Shown here: positions 11,102 through 22,506 of the stretch, in pieces
Layout of the letters: the number at the start of each line of letters is the position of its first letter
Position numbering within the stretch: position 1 is the first letter of the stretch
Translations under genes and position numbers: made by a program
The notes under the pieces: generated by a model
The model's input: only the letters and a program-made list of their open reading frames with translations
Told to the model about the DNA's origin: nothing
Database searches by the model: none
From: Ditylenchus dipsaci
Lineage: Eukaryota; Nematoda; Chromadorea; Rhabditida; Anguinidae
Direction: 5' to 3'
Assembly: GCA_004194705.1 (NCBI GenBank)
Contig: SADC01000310.1
Span: forward strand, 1-64,000
Length of the DNA stretch: 64,000 bases

Positions 11102-14100
11102 CTTTACCAGCAGTTTAACTAGTTTTTTAGTGTCCAATTTTGTGCAAGCATGAGTAAGAAAATACAATTCTCTAGGTTGGTTATTAGCCAGAGGTTTGGA
11201 ATTGAGATACTCCACCAAATCCTCATAGTTAACCTCTATTGTGCCATATACCGGCAGAATTAATCGCTGGCATTGCTGCAGGTGAGCAAAATCAAGAAGG
11301 GAAGAAGAAGGAATCAGCGGAATATTCCCATCAAAAGTTCTATCAGCTATTTTGTGATTGTACCACTCTTTTCGTTTAGAAATTTTTTAAGAATATAAAC
11401 AGAGGGAAAACATCTAAATTTAGTTCGATAACGAGCACTTTGGCAAAACCAAAAGCTTTTAGCAGTCCTGAAAGTATGTTAGGGTGAAAATTTTGAAAAT
11501 TTGAAATGCTCACAACTTGTTTCGGATCCCGATTCGAAATCCAGATTTTCTTGCTGATTCTGTATTACAGTCGACTCTCGATTGAAAAATACTAAAGGGA
11601 CATGCCGACGCTAATAAGAGGTGGTTACCGGGAATTTAAATTTTTTTAATCATTGAACATCTGTTCAGACTGTTTAACTTGGTTTCTAACATAACCATTC
11701 CTAAAGTCAAATTCTAGGCCTTGTTTTGTTAGAAACTAAAAAATCCGTACAGAAGTGGTGGGTTGGTATTGTGTAAAGCTACTTCAATACAAGAAAGTCG
11801 CTTCATGGCGCACTGCGTAAGCGTTTGCGAATTTTGGCCTAAAATGGTGTTGCAGGTTCGATCCCACGTGGTGACATGCTATTTATGGAGATAGATCAGT
11901 TCGCCCCGTTTTTTAAAATTACCACTTTACCGCAAAAAAGACCCCCGAACATATTTTTTGACTATTTTTGTAGTTCGGAGAACATGTTTGAGTCCGTCCT
12001 AACATACGCTGGCCAACCCTTGCCTGAGCCTTAGCCTAAAACAAAAAGGGGGCGAACAGATCGGGTCGAACTGACCGTGGGGCGAACTGACCGGACATCG
12101 CTATTTATTTTCGCTTGTTTGACCGGTTCTAGGCGTAATTTGGGTCGCTGATTCCAAACCTGGCGTCAAAAAAAGTCTAATGGCTTGTTTACGTTGTTAG
12201 AATTCGAGTTAAAATTAGAGTTCGGGATTTCGGTTACGTGAACACCTCTGATCGGCTCTACCCTGTTTCGTCCCAAATTGTTTCCGCCAAAAATCGTTAT
12301 AGCCAAAAACGTTACATTTTTAATTAATTAATTAGTTTGCTACATACGGTTTTTCTAACTAATTTTGTGAATATTCTTATTTACAACCTTATACTCAAAT
12401 TGATGCTAGAGAGCGAGACTACATTTTGCGTATAAGGTTGTAAATGACCATGTTTGCAATATTTTCTGAAAAACCCCAAAAGATCTCAAAAAAGTCCAGG
12501 ATTCCAGAAATTTTAGGGTTTTCAGCAAATATTGCAGACATGGTCATTTACAACCTCATGATCAATGTAGCCCTGCTCTCTAGCATCAATTTGAGTATAA
12601 ACTTGTAAATGAGAATATCCACAAAATTAGTTAGAAAAACCATATGTAGCAAACTAATCAATTAAAAATGTAAGGTTTTTGGCTATAACGATTTTTGGCG
12701 GAAACAATTTGGGATGAAACAGGGTAGAGCCCTCTGATCCTATCTCTAACACTAACTTTAGGCACGGGTGTCAAACACGTCGAAAGGCAAAATCGACACT
12801 TTTCTTGTCGAGACAAAAAGTACGAAAATGATTAACTTCTGCTTTTTTCACCATATTTTCTGAACTTTGCATTCTTGCTTGTAACCTATGCTTATGCGTG
12901 TCATATACAAGAAGTTTTTACATCACTGGATTGGCCAGTACTTGCTCTATTGATTGAAAAAAACTTTACCGAATTGCATTAAAAATTCAAAAAGTTTGAA
13001 CAAAAAGAAGTTTGAATTAACGTCTGTCAGAGTCAAACCCCCAACTTTAAATGGATTTTTCTCCAAAATTTCGTATTCAAAAAATATTCTGGCTTGTTAT
13101 AATGTGGCATTTTTCCTCAGCTTTCTCATGGTATCTTTAGTTTTTCAATTTGCCGTTGATTTTTATATTAACCTAGTGATTTTATGAAAACTGACATGTT
13201 TTAGTAAGCTAATGGACCTCATATCTCCGCTCATATAGCGTAATTTGTAAAAAATAAATTACAAAATCGGAATCCTTGCAACTTTTTGGACCAGATTGAT
13301 AAAAAAGATTGACGAAAGACAAAAGAAAAAGTTTAACTGTGGAATAAAAAAATGTTTCGAGCCCTAGGCGTGATTGAACTTTTTAAGGTGACGTTTCAAA
13401 AAAAACAGCAGATAATAGGGTCCCATTCAAAATGGCTAATGACAGAACGCCAACGTCGATTTTGCCTTTCGATGTGTTCGACATTTCGTGGAGGGTATTC
13501 ATGTACCTCGAGTTAGAGTTAGAGTTCGAGGTTAAATTTGAAGGTGTTGATGCATTTAACTTGGATTTCCTTGTTGCAAATCCCCCAAAACTAACTTTTA
13601 GTGGCGTTAGAGTGAGATGGTGTGAGATTCTGAGCTATCTAAGCTATACATATGAACATTTTCAAGTTTGACCTCGAACTGTAACTCGGCTTGAAATTTG
13701 TTCCGTGGTGCTTTTACCATGCTTTGAACATTTTTTTGCAAAAATTTTGTTATTTCCCGAAAATTGGCTTGGGGGACTACGCTTAAATTTTAGGGCCCTA
13801 AATATTTTAAAAATATTTTTTTCTACGGTGTTTCTAGCATGTTTTCAGCAATTTAAAAACTTTTCGTTTTAAGAGTTTACTATAGCTTGCAAAAAGTTTT
13901 TGTTTGCCTTAACTTTTTCGCAAAAAGCTGAAAGCCTGGTAAAAAGAATGGAAAAACACCATCAAAAAATCTAGGTCATTGTTGCAAAAAGTTTTGTGCT
14001 TAGGTAGCCCCAAACAAAAAAACGTGGAAATTTTTGAAAAAAATTATGGACACTTAAAATCCGTAAAATTAATTACACTACCTGGTTGTTGTGCAGCTAT

Positions 14101-14619
14101 ATCAGAATAATACATAGTGACGTGAAGCCGCTGACCTTTCCATAAATGACTAAGTTGCAAAATTTTATCAATAAATTCATGGCTAGATTTGATCGAGGCA
14201 GGTTCCAGAAACACAATCTCCACCTGCTTCACCCTCAAAAATGTGGACAAAAGCAAAGGGTGAAGTTTGTGGAACTTTTTTCTCCAGCAAAAGTCAGTGC
14301 CGGGCACAACAAGGTTTACTGGACCAACAGGTGGAATTCCTTTATAACGGGGGTTTAGATGAGCTCCACACGACCGTCCAATAATATTTCCATAAATGCA
14401 CACCTTCTGGCCGTCGATCACATGGTTGCGTCCATTGACATAGCAGTCGCCAAGAGCATCCAGATAGACATACTTGAAGCATATATACGGAGGATGATTT
14501 TGGAAGAAATGTTGGATGAAACAGTTAACTCTATGATTCAGAGTTTGTAGTAAAATTAGCTCTTTGCGTGAAAAATAAGAAAATATTTCATAGAATCGTT
14601 CAATATATGCAATTGCCAT
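11102..14619 (-). CDS. F-box / F-box-associated protein (two exons seen, 3' end uncertain)
   Basis: Exon 1 is 14619-14082 and exon 2 is 11367-11102; phases agree across the 2.7-kb intron (codon G|AG). Residues about 6-40 (FYEIFSYFSRKELILLQTLN) read as an F-box: a hydrophobic/aromatic helix followed by the L-x-x-L helix that would bind SKP1. The rest, with FDGNIPLIPSSSLLDF and YEDLVEYLNSKPL in exon 2, resembles the F-box-associated repeats of the large nematode F-box families, which are thought to hold substrates for ubiquitination by SCF ligases. An unpaired acceptor (TTCTAAG) 8 bases before the ATG suggests trans-splicing and supports this start. The 3' part is missing or may continue at 7.2 kb. 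The family assignment is by pattern only; the substrate is unknown. Confidence 0.6.
11805..11875 (+). repeat. tRNA-like sequence, probably SINE-derived
   Basis: TGGCGCACTGCGTAAGC resembles a pol III A box, and GGTTCGATCCC 50 bases later is a perfect B box. The stems around them do not pair like a functional tRNA, so a tRNA-derived SINE remnant is more likely. Similar B boxes are at about 8225 and 41620 (minus), 29745 and 45900 (plus). Confidence 0.4.
12254..12731. mobile_element. palindromic DNA element with 8-bp target duplication CTCTGATC
   Basis: Ends GGCTCTACCCTGTTTCGTCC and its near-perfect reverse complement GATGAAACAGGGTAGAGCC. The arms continue for about 200 bp (GGTTTTTCTAACTAATTTTG / CAAAATTAGTTAGAAAAACC). 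The flanks 12246-12253 and 12732-12739 are both CTCTGATC. It lies in the F-box gene's intron. There is no coding sequence. Confidence 0.85.
12740..14080. other. rest of the F-box gene intron
   Basis: AT-rich sequence without clear inverted ends. Plus-strand open frames at 12954-13187 and 13432-13671 show no domain and no supporting splice pattern. Nothing else identified. Confidence 0.35.
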
Positions 14620-15044
14620 ATTTGCTTGACTTAGAATTAAAAGAGCGGAGTAAGAAAGAATGAAAACAGTTGATTTTTTTTATCATCCTTATCTAAGTCA
14701 AACATGAGATCATGCATTTTTAAATACAGAGTCCCGTGTTCGACCACTCTTTGAGCTTCTAAGATGGTAATTAGCAGAGAAAAAGGTATTTTAGGTGGCA
14801 GAAAGACAAATGCATAGATGCACCGGTGCCACTCAACATAACGCGCGCTAGTGACAAACGTCGACCTGACAGTCCGGACGATTTTTCGGGCGCCAATGAT
14901 TTAGTTTTTGAGATCGCCAGTGACTTTTTTTTAGATTGCTCAAGACCTATTGACCATAGCCGCCAGTACTGCAGCTGCCAAGGTCAGGGCTGCCACCTCA
15001 AAGTTTTCAAAAAAAGAGCATTTTGGCAAAATGCATTTTGACTA

Positions 15045-15789
15045 CAGTCGACGCTCTCCATAATATACCCCTAGGGGACCGGCCTGAGAGGTATCTTGTG
15101 GAGAGCGTATTTAGCCAAATTTTCCGAAAAGCGATTTTATGAGGAGCGTTCTTATATATAATTATGAAATTCACCGCTTATTTAACTTTTTCCAGCATTT
15201 TTTCGAATGTTAGTCAAAAATAATGAAATCCAGCACTAATTTTATCAATTTAAACACCTATTTTTTTCGATAAATGCATCCATATTTGAATAGTTTTCAC
15301 CAAAAAAATTTCATTATGTAGCCATCTAATTAATTTTTATAAATTTTTTACAGCTCAAATCTCTATTTTAACTCTTTGTCTTATTCCACTTTTTGATTAA
15401 TCGATTCGAGCTGTAAAGAGGTGCAAAGTTATCTCTTAGGTGATGTGCAGGTATAATTTTGTTCTTCCAAAAAATCACAAAGTACCCATAAATAATGTTT
15501 TCTTGAAGATTAAACCATTTAACGCATATTAAAGGTAGTTTTATACGCGGGATACTAATTTTCGACTGAGGAAACCTAACAGAAGTGTGCTACAGTCAAC
15601 CCTCGATAAACTGACACTTTGCATCGGTTCCTAAAAGCAAAAAGTCAAATTTTAGTAATATTTTGTAGAAATTCGTCTTTATTGTTGAATAGTTTTTTGA
15701 AAGTATCTTATGAAGAGTGGTATTTGAAGACTCGGGACTGTGTCCAGGGGTATCTTATGTAGAGCGTATCTTATGGTGAGCGTCGACTG
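15045..15789. mobile_element. pogo/Tigger-like element, 745 bp
   Basis: Starts CAGTCGACGCTCTCCATAAT and ends GAGCGTCGACTG with TA on each side. Subterminal sequences repeat the motif (GTATCTTGTGGAGAGCG; ATGTAGAGCGTATCTTATGG). A second pogo-like end (CAGTCAACCCTCGATAAACTG) occurs internally at about 15595. No transposase reading frame is left. Confidence 0.7.
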
Positions 15790-16159
15790 TATTAGCTTTT
15801 GATTATGGATAATTTTTGAAACTGGCCATAAAATAGCTTAAATAGACAGCAGCTTAAATTTGGTGGACATCCTATTTCTTATTTATCACTTGGTTTTCTC
15901 TTTAAAGATTGGCAGAAGAGCTCACGAATGAGTTCATTATCCAGAGAATCGCTCAGAACTGTCCCTAAAGTAAGTGCGCGCGTATTCCACGCGCATATTT
16001 TATTCTCAAGATATTCATTTTTTATTTATATTAAAGCACACAACACATCAAAAAAAAATGACAAAACATAAAAATAGCACTCGGCGGGAGTCGAACTCGA
16101 GACCCGGTGTATCGAGTTGGCGTATCGAGTCACAATGTGTATCGAGTCGTCGTTATACC

Positions 16160-16310
16160 TTATTTATGCGGCAGGCCCAGACATGTGCACGGGCCGGCCC
16201 GGGGCCGGGCGGGCCTAGGTTTTTACGGCCCGGGCCGGGCTCATAGATTTCCGCGGTGGTCGGACCGGCCGGCCCGCCTCGGCCCGCCCAATAAATAATT
16301 TTCAAAATCC
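16160..16310. repeat. GC-rich GGGCCGGGC repeat
   Basis: Dense self-complementary repeats of GGCCCGGGCC and GGCCGGCCCG in an otherwise AT-rich region. Similar GC-rich islands occur at about 20160-20240, 33450-33560 and 50010-50470. They look like the interiors of short hAT-like elements, but I could not find matching ends with a target duplication here. Confidence 0.4.
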
Positions 16311-16649
16311 CGCCTCTTCAAAATTTCCTCTTTTCAAAATCCCAATATTTTCAATAACCCGCAATTTTCAATCATTTCCAGCTTTTTTCTTACTTATCTC
16401 CAATCCTTATTCGGAAGTTAGAGCAGACGATGAACACTACGCAAGACCCCAATAACAACGACGAGGAGGATTCTGGAGAGCCTTCGGGGAGCCTTCAAGC
16501 CCAAGGACAACGATGACCTCTTTCAAATGGTGAAGCACGACCAAGATGGGATGGGAATGCGGTGATGGGATGGGAAACCAAGATGGGAATGCGGAGAAGG
16601 CTGAAGTTACAAAATTTTGGCATGCAAGCAATGCAGGATGCTTCCGCAT

Positions 16650-17210
16650 TTTTTGCACATTTGTAAATCATGTTTAAACGACTTCTAAGTAATTTTTATA
16701 TGCTTAAAACGATTAAAAAGTTGTTTTCTGACACTTTTCCACGTAAAAAAATAGATTTTTTGAAAAAAAATTCTTTGGCCAAAATAAGACTTATTGCCTT
16801 GGGGGACCAAGGCAAAACACCTTGTATTAAGGGATTCTACCGCGTTTTGGTCACTGGAGTTGGGCAAAAAGAGTCGCTTAATGCATTTTTGATCAAGAGT
16901 CTTGCTCGGAATTACGTCTAAGGTAAGTGCGCATCTCAACCCTTCGGGGGCGCAGGGGGCTTGGTTGCTTGGGTTGAGATGCGCACACCCACATACCTTA
17001 GACACAAATCACTCGAAAGTGACTCTGGATGCATGAAAAAGCATGCATACCAGAGTTTCTTTATGCGGTAGGCCCCAGTCAACAAAATTATGTTCAAATT
17101 CCATCTTTTTGTGGTATCCAGGTACTCTTTGAGGTTGGACTGCCTTGGGGACCAAGGCAAAAGGTCACATTTGATTTTTGTAAAGATAAGGAAAAAGTCA
17201 AAAAATTTCC
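16650..17210. repeat. CTAAGGTAAGTG-family repeat next to the PRP4 gene
   Basis: Contains the family's landmarks in order: TTTGTAAATCATGTTTAAACG, CCTTGGGGGACCAAGGC, TTTGATCAAGAGTCTTGCTC, TCTAAGGTAAGTGCGC and its reverse complement GCACACCCACATACCTTAGA, then CTGGATGCATGAAAAAGCATGC. Nearly the same left half recurs at 21670-21960. Confidence 0.65.
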
Positions 17211-17351
17211 ATCCTGAGAGGGGCAGCAATAATGAAAAAACTGACGGGGTACGTGCCACCCTACTCCGCTGGCTACGCCACCGTGTATGCTCCAGTGAGC
17301 TTTACAGTGCCTACGATTGCTAGAAATGGTATTCATGAATACGACCACTCT

Positions 17352-17357
17352 TTTATT
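17352..17357 (-). terminator. poly(A) signal of the PRP4 gene
   Basis: AATAAA on the minus strand, 73 bases beyond the stop codon at 17430. Confidence 0.6.
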
Positions 17358-17429
17358 CAGTATCATAAAATAACAACCGAAATCCAATCAAACACAACAC
17401 GAATTTTATACGGCAGAAATGCAATGCCA

Positions 17430-19928
17430 CTAAACATCTATTGAGGAATTCCACAATTTAAATGTTCTATCATAGCAAGTACTTGAGATCCACTGTCCGT
17501 CTGGCGAGATATCCACCGACATAACCTGAACCCAAAATTTTGGCGTCTTAGACATTAAGAAAAGTGGTAAGCCAACCTTCATGTCATGACCTTCCAAAAC
17601 CTTAAGTGGTTGGTAGCCGCTTGTTGTCCATAGTTTCATTGTATTGTCGTATGAGCTTGTCACCAAATACTCTCCAGACGGATCAATGCGAGCTCTCGAA
17701 ACTAAATCAAATTAATGATTTGAAGTGCAAGAGAAACATGGATAGACTTCCTTACCTAAATTCTGATGAGCAGGCATTGTGTACATGCATCTACGCATCC
17801 TGATGTCCCACACCTTGCAAGAATTGTCTGCACTACCTGTCACCATAATATACCTAGAAATATGAGTATTTAACGGAATAAAGTGACAGGATAATGCGCC
17901 ACATATCCTGAATCCGAAAAAACTAACCCGTTCGGATGCCAGGTTACTGTATGAATCGCCTTCTGATGTCCCTCCAGAAACATAATGCAACGGCCTGTAC
18001 GCAAGTCCCATACTCTCCCATAGCAATCGAGACCACTAAATGACAAACATTTAACGAATTACTTGATGTCTGAACACGAGAACGAACCCAGTCAAAGCTA
18101 GAGAGCCATCGGATTGAAAATCAATATCTGAAAATTTAAACCTATTTTTAACATCATAACGTATCGCGATTTATCACCCTCATCTTATTGATGTTTCCAC
18201 TCCCATCCCACACAATTTGTTTTAAGAAACTTACCGAAAACCCCTTTACTGTGCCCTTCTTGGAATAGGATCTCATTTAGCGTCTCTAGATCAAAAAGTC
18301 GCCAGGAAGCATCGAAACTGAAAATACAGGTATTTTAAAACTCATACAGCAATTAAAAGTCGTCTACACTCTAAACCACCTACCAACACGTTGCCAAATA
18401 TTTCCCTGACGGATGAAAAGCCAATCTCGAAACTTAAACAAAATTTAAATATTAGATAATTGCTTAGATCAAAAATTACCTCTCGCAGGATGCTTCTCAA
18501 GTTCTGCCAACGGCTGCTCATTAACCTGTAACCAAACCATCGACTTAGAACTATGTCATCAAATGGTATAAAAACTGACCAGGTTCCACAAAACGACTCT
18601 GAAAAACCGGTGTTTGATGAAGTGAGTCGAAAAATTTTGGAGAAGTTTGCTACCTCCCTTCATGGTCGCAACTAGCGGCACTCAAACACAGAGGATCGAC
18701 ATCCTTGTAAGCTCCTGGATGAAATCTGGCCTTAAGATGTATATATTGGCTTCCCCCTTGAATCAGTGAAAAACTGCAAATAAAAAACTTACACAACCAA
18801 CTTGACAGGAATGAGTTGTAAGCTTCAGCTCTTCGTTGCAATCAGGAACCGTCCAGATAGACACCTGACCGGACCAGTTGGAGGTGCTAAAGTTTTTTTT
18901 CGATAAAATTTGAAACGGTAAAAACTTCACTAGGGATAAAACTTACACTATATGTTTTGAGTCGGGCGAAAACTCACTGTAAGAGGTAGAGCGAATACCT
19001 GAGACCTGAAAATGAAGTTTATCAGAAAAGGAGGAATGACTGTTGTAAACAACGGTTCACCTGAGACCCATAAATGTGTAGGTTCTAAAACCAATTATGT
19101 GTTACTAAGAACTGTTGTGAAAACCTTCAAAAAAACTAAATACCTTTATCCACTTGTGAGTCTCCTGTTTTACAAGAGCTCTCTCCTGCTGTGAGAGTTG
19201 AGCTTGTGCGCGAGCACGATCTAACCTAAAAATAATAATTATACCAAAAACAGAAAATTACGGAACATGACTCACCGTTTACTAGCCCTCTGGAGACTAT
19301 AATCAGCAATTTGAACTCTTGCATCTCTAAGTCCCTCTGGTCCCCGATGATACCATGTGCAAGTGTCCTAAACACAATTATTATAGTAGGAGTCTGAAAA
19401 ACAGGAAAAATTACCAATTGAGTGTCTGGTTTTTCCTTTTCATCCCAAGAATGCAGAATCATGTGAACTTCATCTTCTGACAGCTTTGATAACAAATTTC
19501 TCAATCTCTCACGACGGTCCAGGATATCTTCCCCGAAGATACCTGCAAATTAGGTCGGTAATTCTCTTCCTGACTCTATTCACCACTTTAAAATCGAACT
19601 CACATATAGGCTCATTGCAACGACGCAGCATCAGCTTTACCTGGATATCGTCAGTGGGAAGTCTGAAAAATTGAAATTAAAAGTCAGAATAACTTGATTA
19701 TAGTGGTAAAACATACGTGAGATTCCTGGCTTTTCTTCGCCGGTCGAATTCTGCAAGGACTTCTTTTTCATGGGGATTATCTACCTTCTTCAAATCGAAT
19801 GTTTCTGCTCTTCTGAGCTCGGCAGATCCCAGGTCTTTGTCTCTTTGCAATTTTTCAACCATCGCAGCGTTCGCAAGGCTCCCTGTCTTCAAAGTTTTTG
19901 GAGCAATAGCTTCACCATTGAGCGACAT
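17430..19928 (-). CDS. PRPF4: U4/U6 snRNP protein PRP4 (PRPF4 homologue), 17 exons, 488 aa
   Basis: Exons joined on canonical sites give an uninterrupted 488-codon frame: 19928-19717, 19662-19604, 19542-19415, 19367-19276, 19225-19144, 19005-18947, 18886-18793, 18730-18654, 18598-18580, 18525-18480, 18432-18384, 18317-18235, 18127-18088, 18035-17928, 17853-17756, 17701-17577 and 17525-17430. The N-terminal third carries the PRP4-type splicing-factor motif ([20 protein letters not shown], then [19 protein letters not shown]). It is followed by a coiled stretch ([19 protein letters not shown]) and about seven WD40 repeats, e.g. [18 protein letters not shown] and [16 protein letters not shown]4 binds U4/U6 RNA with PRP3 and cyclophilin H in the tri-snRNP, in the nucleus. 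Introns are all short. The ATG lies 7 bases behind a TTTCTTCCAG acceptor, consistent with trans-splicing. Length fits the family (human about 522). Confidence 0.95.
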
Positions 19929-20129
19929 TTTTGATCTGGAAGAAAGTGGAGGTGAGACTGAACAATAGTTTTTCAACAAGATGTGTTTTAGATTCAAATG
20001 TCTCATTTTCATTTTTCGAGAACCCATCCGTTACAAAAATAATCGTGGCAGCCATTTAAAGGTTATTAGCAGCAAGCCAATGAAAAAACCTCATCAAAAA
20101 TTGCGCCGAATCCGTTATAGGGCATTTAA

Positions 20130-20440
20130 CGTACCAATAACCCCAATACTGAAGGTAACCAGTGTTGTTCCGGCGCCAGCGCCGGCGCTGCCCGGGAAAA
20201 AACAGCGCCGGGCCGGCGCTCGGCGCCGGCGCTGGGGCCAATATGAATATTTAATATCAATATTTTTTGGTTCTGAGAAAAAAAATCGAACCACAGGGGG
20301 GGGGGTATCATGGTTTTTTAGTCAAAATTTCAAAAATTTAAATTGGCGCCTTTTAAATTTAAAGGGGAAAAAAGGGAAAAAAGGGAATAAGGGGAATAAA
20401 TTTAAAGGGAATAAGGGCTGTATAGGGAGGGGAAGGGAAT
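20130..20440. repeat. GC-rich island and tandem purine units upstream of the PRP4 gene
   Basis: 20160-20240 alternates GGCGCCGGCGCTG and its complement. 20360-20410 holds AAAGGGAAAAAAGGGAATAAG units, followed by GGGCTGTATAGGGAGGGGAA, a block also at 10120, 30390, 30800, 31080 and 31720. No gene. Confidence 0.5.
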
Positions 20441-20469
20441 AAAAGGGGCCACTAATCACACAGGGCCCA

Positions 20470-20720
20470 CTAACAAGAAGATGTTGAACATAGTTTTGAA
20501 TACTGGGGCCTACCGCAGAAAGAAACTCTGGTATGCATACGTTTTTATGCATTCAGAGTCACTTTCGAGTAATTTGTGTCTAAGGTATGTGGGTGTGCGC
20601 ATCTCAACCCCAAGCAACTAGCGCCCCCGAAGAGGTCGCAGGGGGCTTGAGAGTTAGTGATACGCGCACTCACTTACCTTAGACATAATTCCGAGCAAGA
20701 CTCTTGATCAAAAATGTATA
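20470..20720. repeat. CTAAGGTAAGTG-family palindrome
   Basis: TCTAAGGTATGTGGGTGTGC at 20580 is followed by a GC-rich centre (GCGCCCCCGAAGAGG) and the inverted half ending CTTACCTTAGACATAATTCC. Outer block: GGGGCCTACCGCAGAAAGAA. Confidence 0.65.
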
Positions 20721-22506
20721 TAGAGACTGTTTTTGCCCAGCCCAAGTAACCATAGCAGGGTAAAATACCAAAAAATGACCAAAACCATAGGGGACCAAGG
20801 CAAACGAAAAATTTTTTTTCGAAAAATGTCCTTCCCACACTTTTTTTCGGGTAATATTTAATTCTGCCCCCTAATCTGTGAAAAATGCCCCCTAATTTCG
20901 GGAAAAATGCCCCCTAATTTGAATTGCCCCCTAATTACTGAAAAATGCCCCCTAATTACTGAAAAATGCCCCTAATTTTCTGAAAAATGCCCCGGGGCAT
21001 TGCCCCCTAATTTTTTTTCTCGTCATTTTTAGTCAAAATTTTGCGGGAATTCAAATTTTCTAGTCAGAAAATAACTTGGATTGGTCAGAATCCCACCGCG
21101 GAATGGCCAGAAGCGCCTGAAAGTTGGTTTTTTGGGTTGGTTTTCTCGAGTATTTTTTGAGTTTTGGCAAATAAATGATTTCACCAAAATCAATTATTCC
21201 TCAAAACTCAAAAAGTACTCGAGAAAACGGCATTTTACTACTGTCAAACCATCTTCAGCATGCCCGAGTTGATCTAGAAAACAGGTTTCGGACCATGAAA
21301 AACGTAAAAATTTTTTTGATCCAAGTGGACGACCACTTGGTTTGGTTGGTTCAGACTAAAAAATTTAAAAACCACCGTAAGCCTGGAATTCTGAGCGATT
21401 AAGCCCATCGGACCCGAAATCTGATCAGCTCAATCGATTTTTCGCAAAAAGTAAACCCCCCCTATTTAGTAAACCCCAAAAAACCAACTTTCAGGGACTT
21501 CTGGCCATTCCGCGGTGGGATTCTGACCAATCCAAGTTATTTTCTGACTAGAAAATTTGAATTCCCGCGAAGTTTTGACTAAAAACGACGAGAAAAAAAT
21601 TGTGGGGCCACAGCCCCTTAAAATTCAAAAGCGTAATCACGGAACTTATGTACTTGGGGGGGGGGGGGTTGCATTTTTTGCACATTTGTAAATCATGTTT
21701 AACGACTTCTAAGTAATTTTATATGCTTAAAACGATTAAAAAGTTGTTTTCTGACACTTTTCCACGTAAAAAATAGATTTTTTGAAAAAAAATTCTTTGG
21801 CCAAAATAAGACTTATTGCCTTGGGGGACCAAGGCAAAACACCTTGTATTAAGGGATTCTACCGCGTTTTGGTCACTGGAGCTGGGCAAAAAGAGTCGCT
21901 TAATGCATTTTTGATCAAGAGTCTTGCTCGGAATTATGTCTAAGGTAAGTGCGCGCGCGCATCTCTAACCAACCTCTAACCTTTATTTTCATTTTTTTCG
22001 CGTTAAGTTATTGCAAACGGTTCCTCACATCAAGAGCATCAAAACAAGACCTCACTTGCTCCAAAAACTCGCTAATTTTTGAGCTGTCAATAAAATTTTC
22101 GGAAAATATACCGAAATATCTCACCTCGTTTAGCAGCTTCAATTGGCTTTTAATTTCAACTTACTTTCGAAACCTCAAAAAAGGAGGCTGAGGCCTGATA
22201 GAGGAGAAAATTTGCTACATTTTGTTACCAAAGAGATATGCAAAAAATGCAAATTTAGGGTGCTTCATGCAAAAGTTAGACAGAAAACGCAAAAACCCCT
22301 GATTTTACTCGGAAAAATGCCAGTTGTTTGCTTTAATTGGCCTCTAGTTTCTAAAATTTCAACTTTACAAAAATCGGCTCAACTGTTGTTGTAGCTGAAT
22401 GTCTAAGCTACCTTTGGTATATAGACAATACAGAAAAGTCTGTAGTTTTGTACTTTTTTTCTGTCGTTTATTTTGGATTAAACTTTCGTGTTTTCAGGCA
22501 ATCCCA

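Noticed and set aside
14146..14550. Plus-strand open frames opposite the F-box exon
   Set aside because: Shadows of the minus-strand coding exon, which has the recognisable motif and consistent splice phases.
15908..15968. Exon-like block on the plus strand (TTCTCTTTAAAG acceptor, CCTAAA|GTAAGTG donor) translating to LAEELTNEFIIQRIAQNCP in one frame
   Set aside because: That frame stops before the donor, no partner exons were found on the plus strand, and the donor belongs to a repeat-like block.
20056..20552. Open frames over the GC-rich island upstream of the PRP4 gene
   Set aside because: Alanine/proline-rich translations of GGCGCCGG repeats in overlapping frames; no other support.
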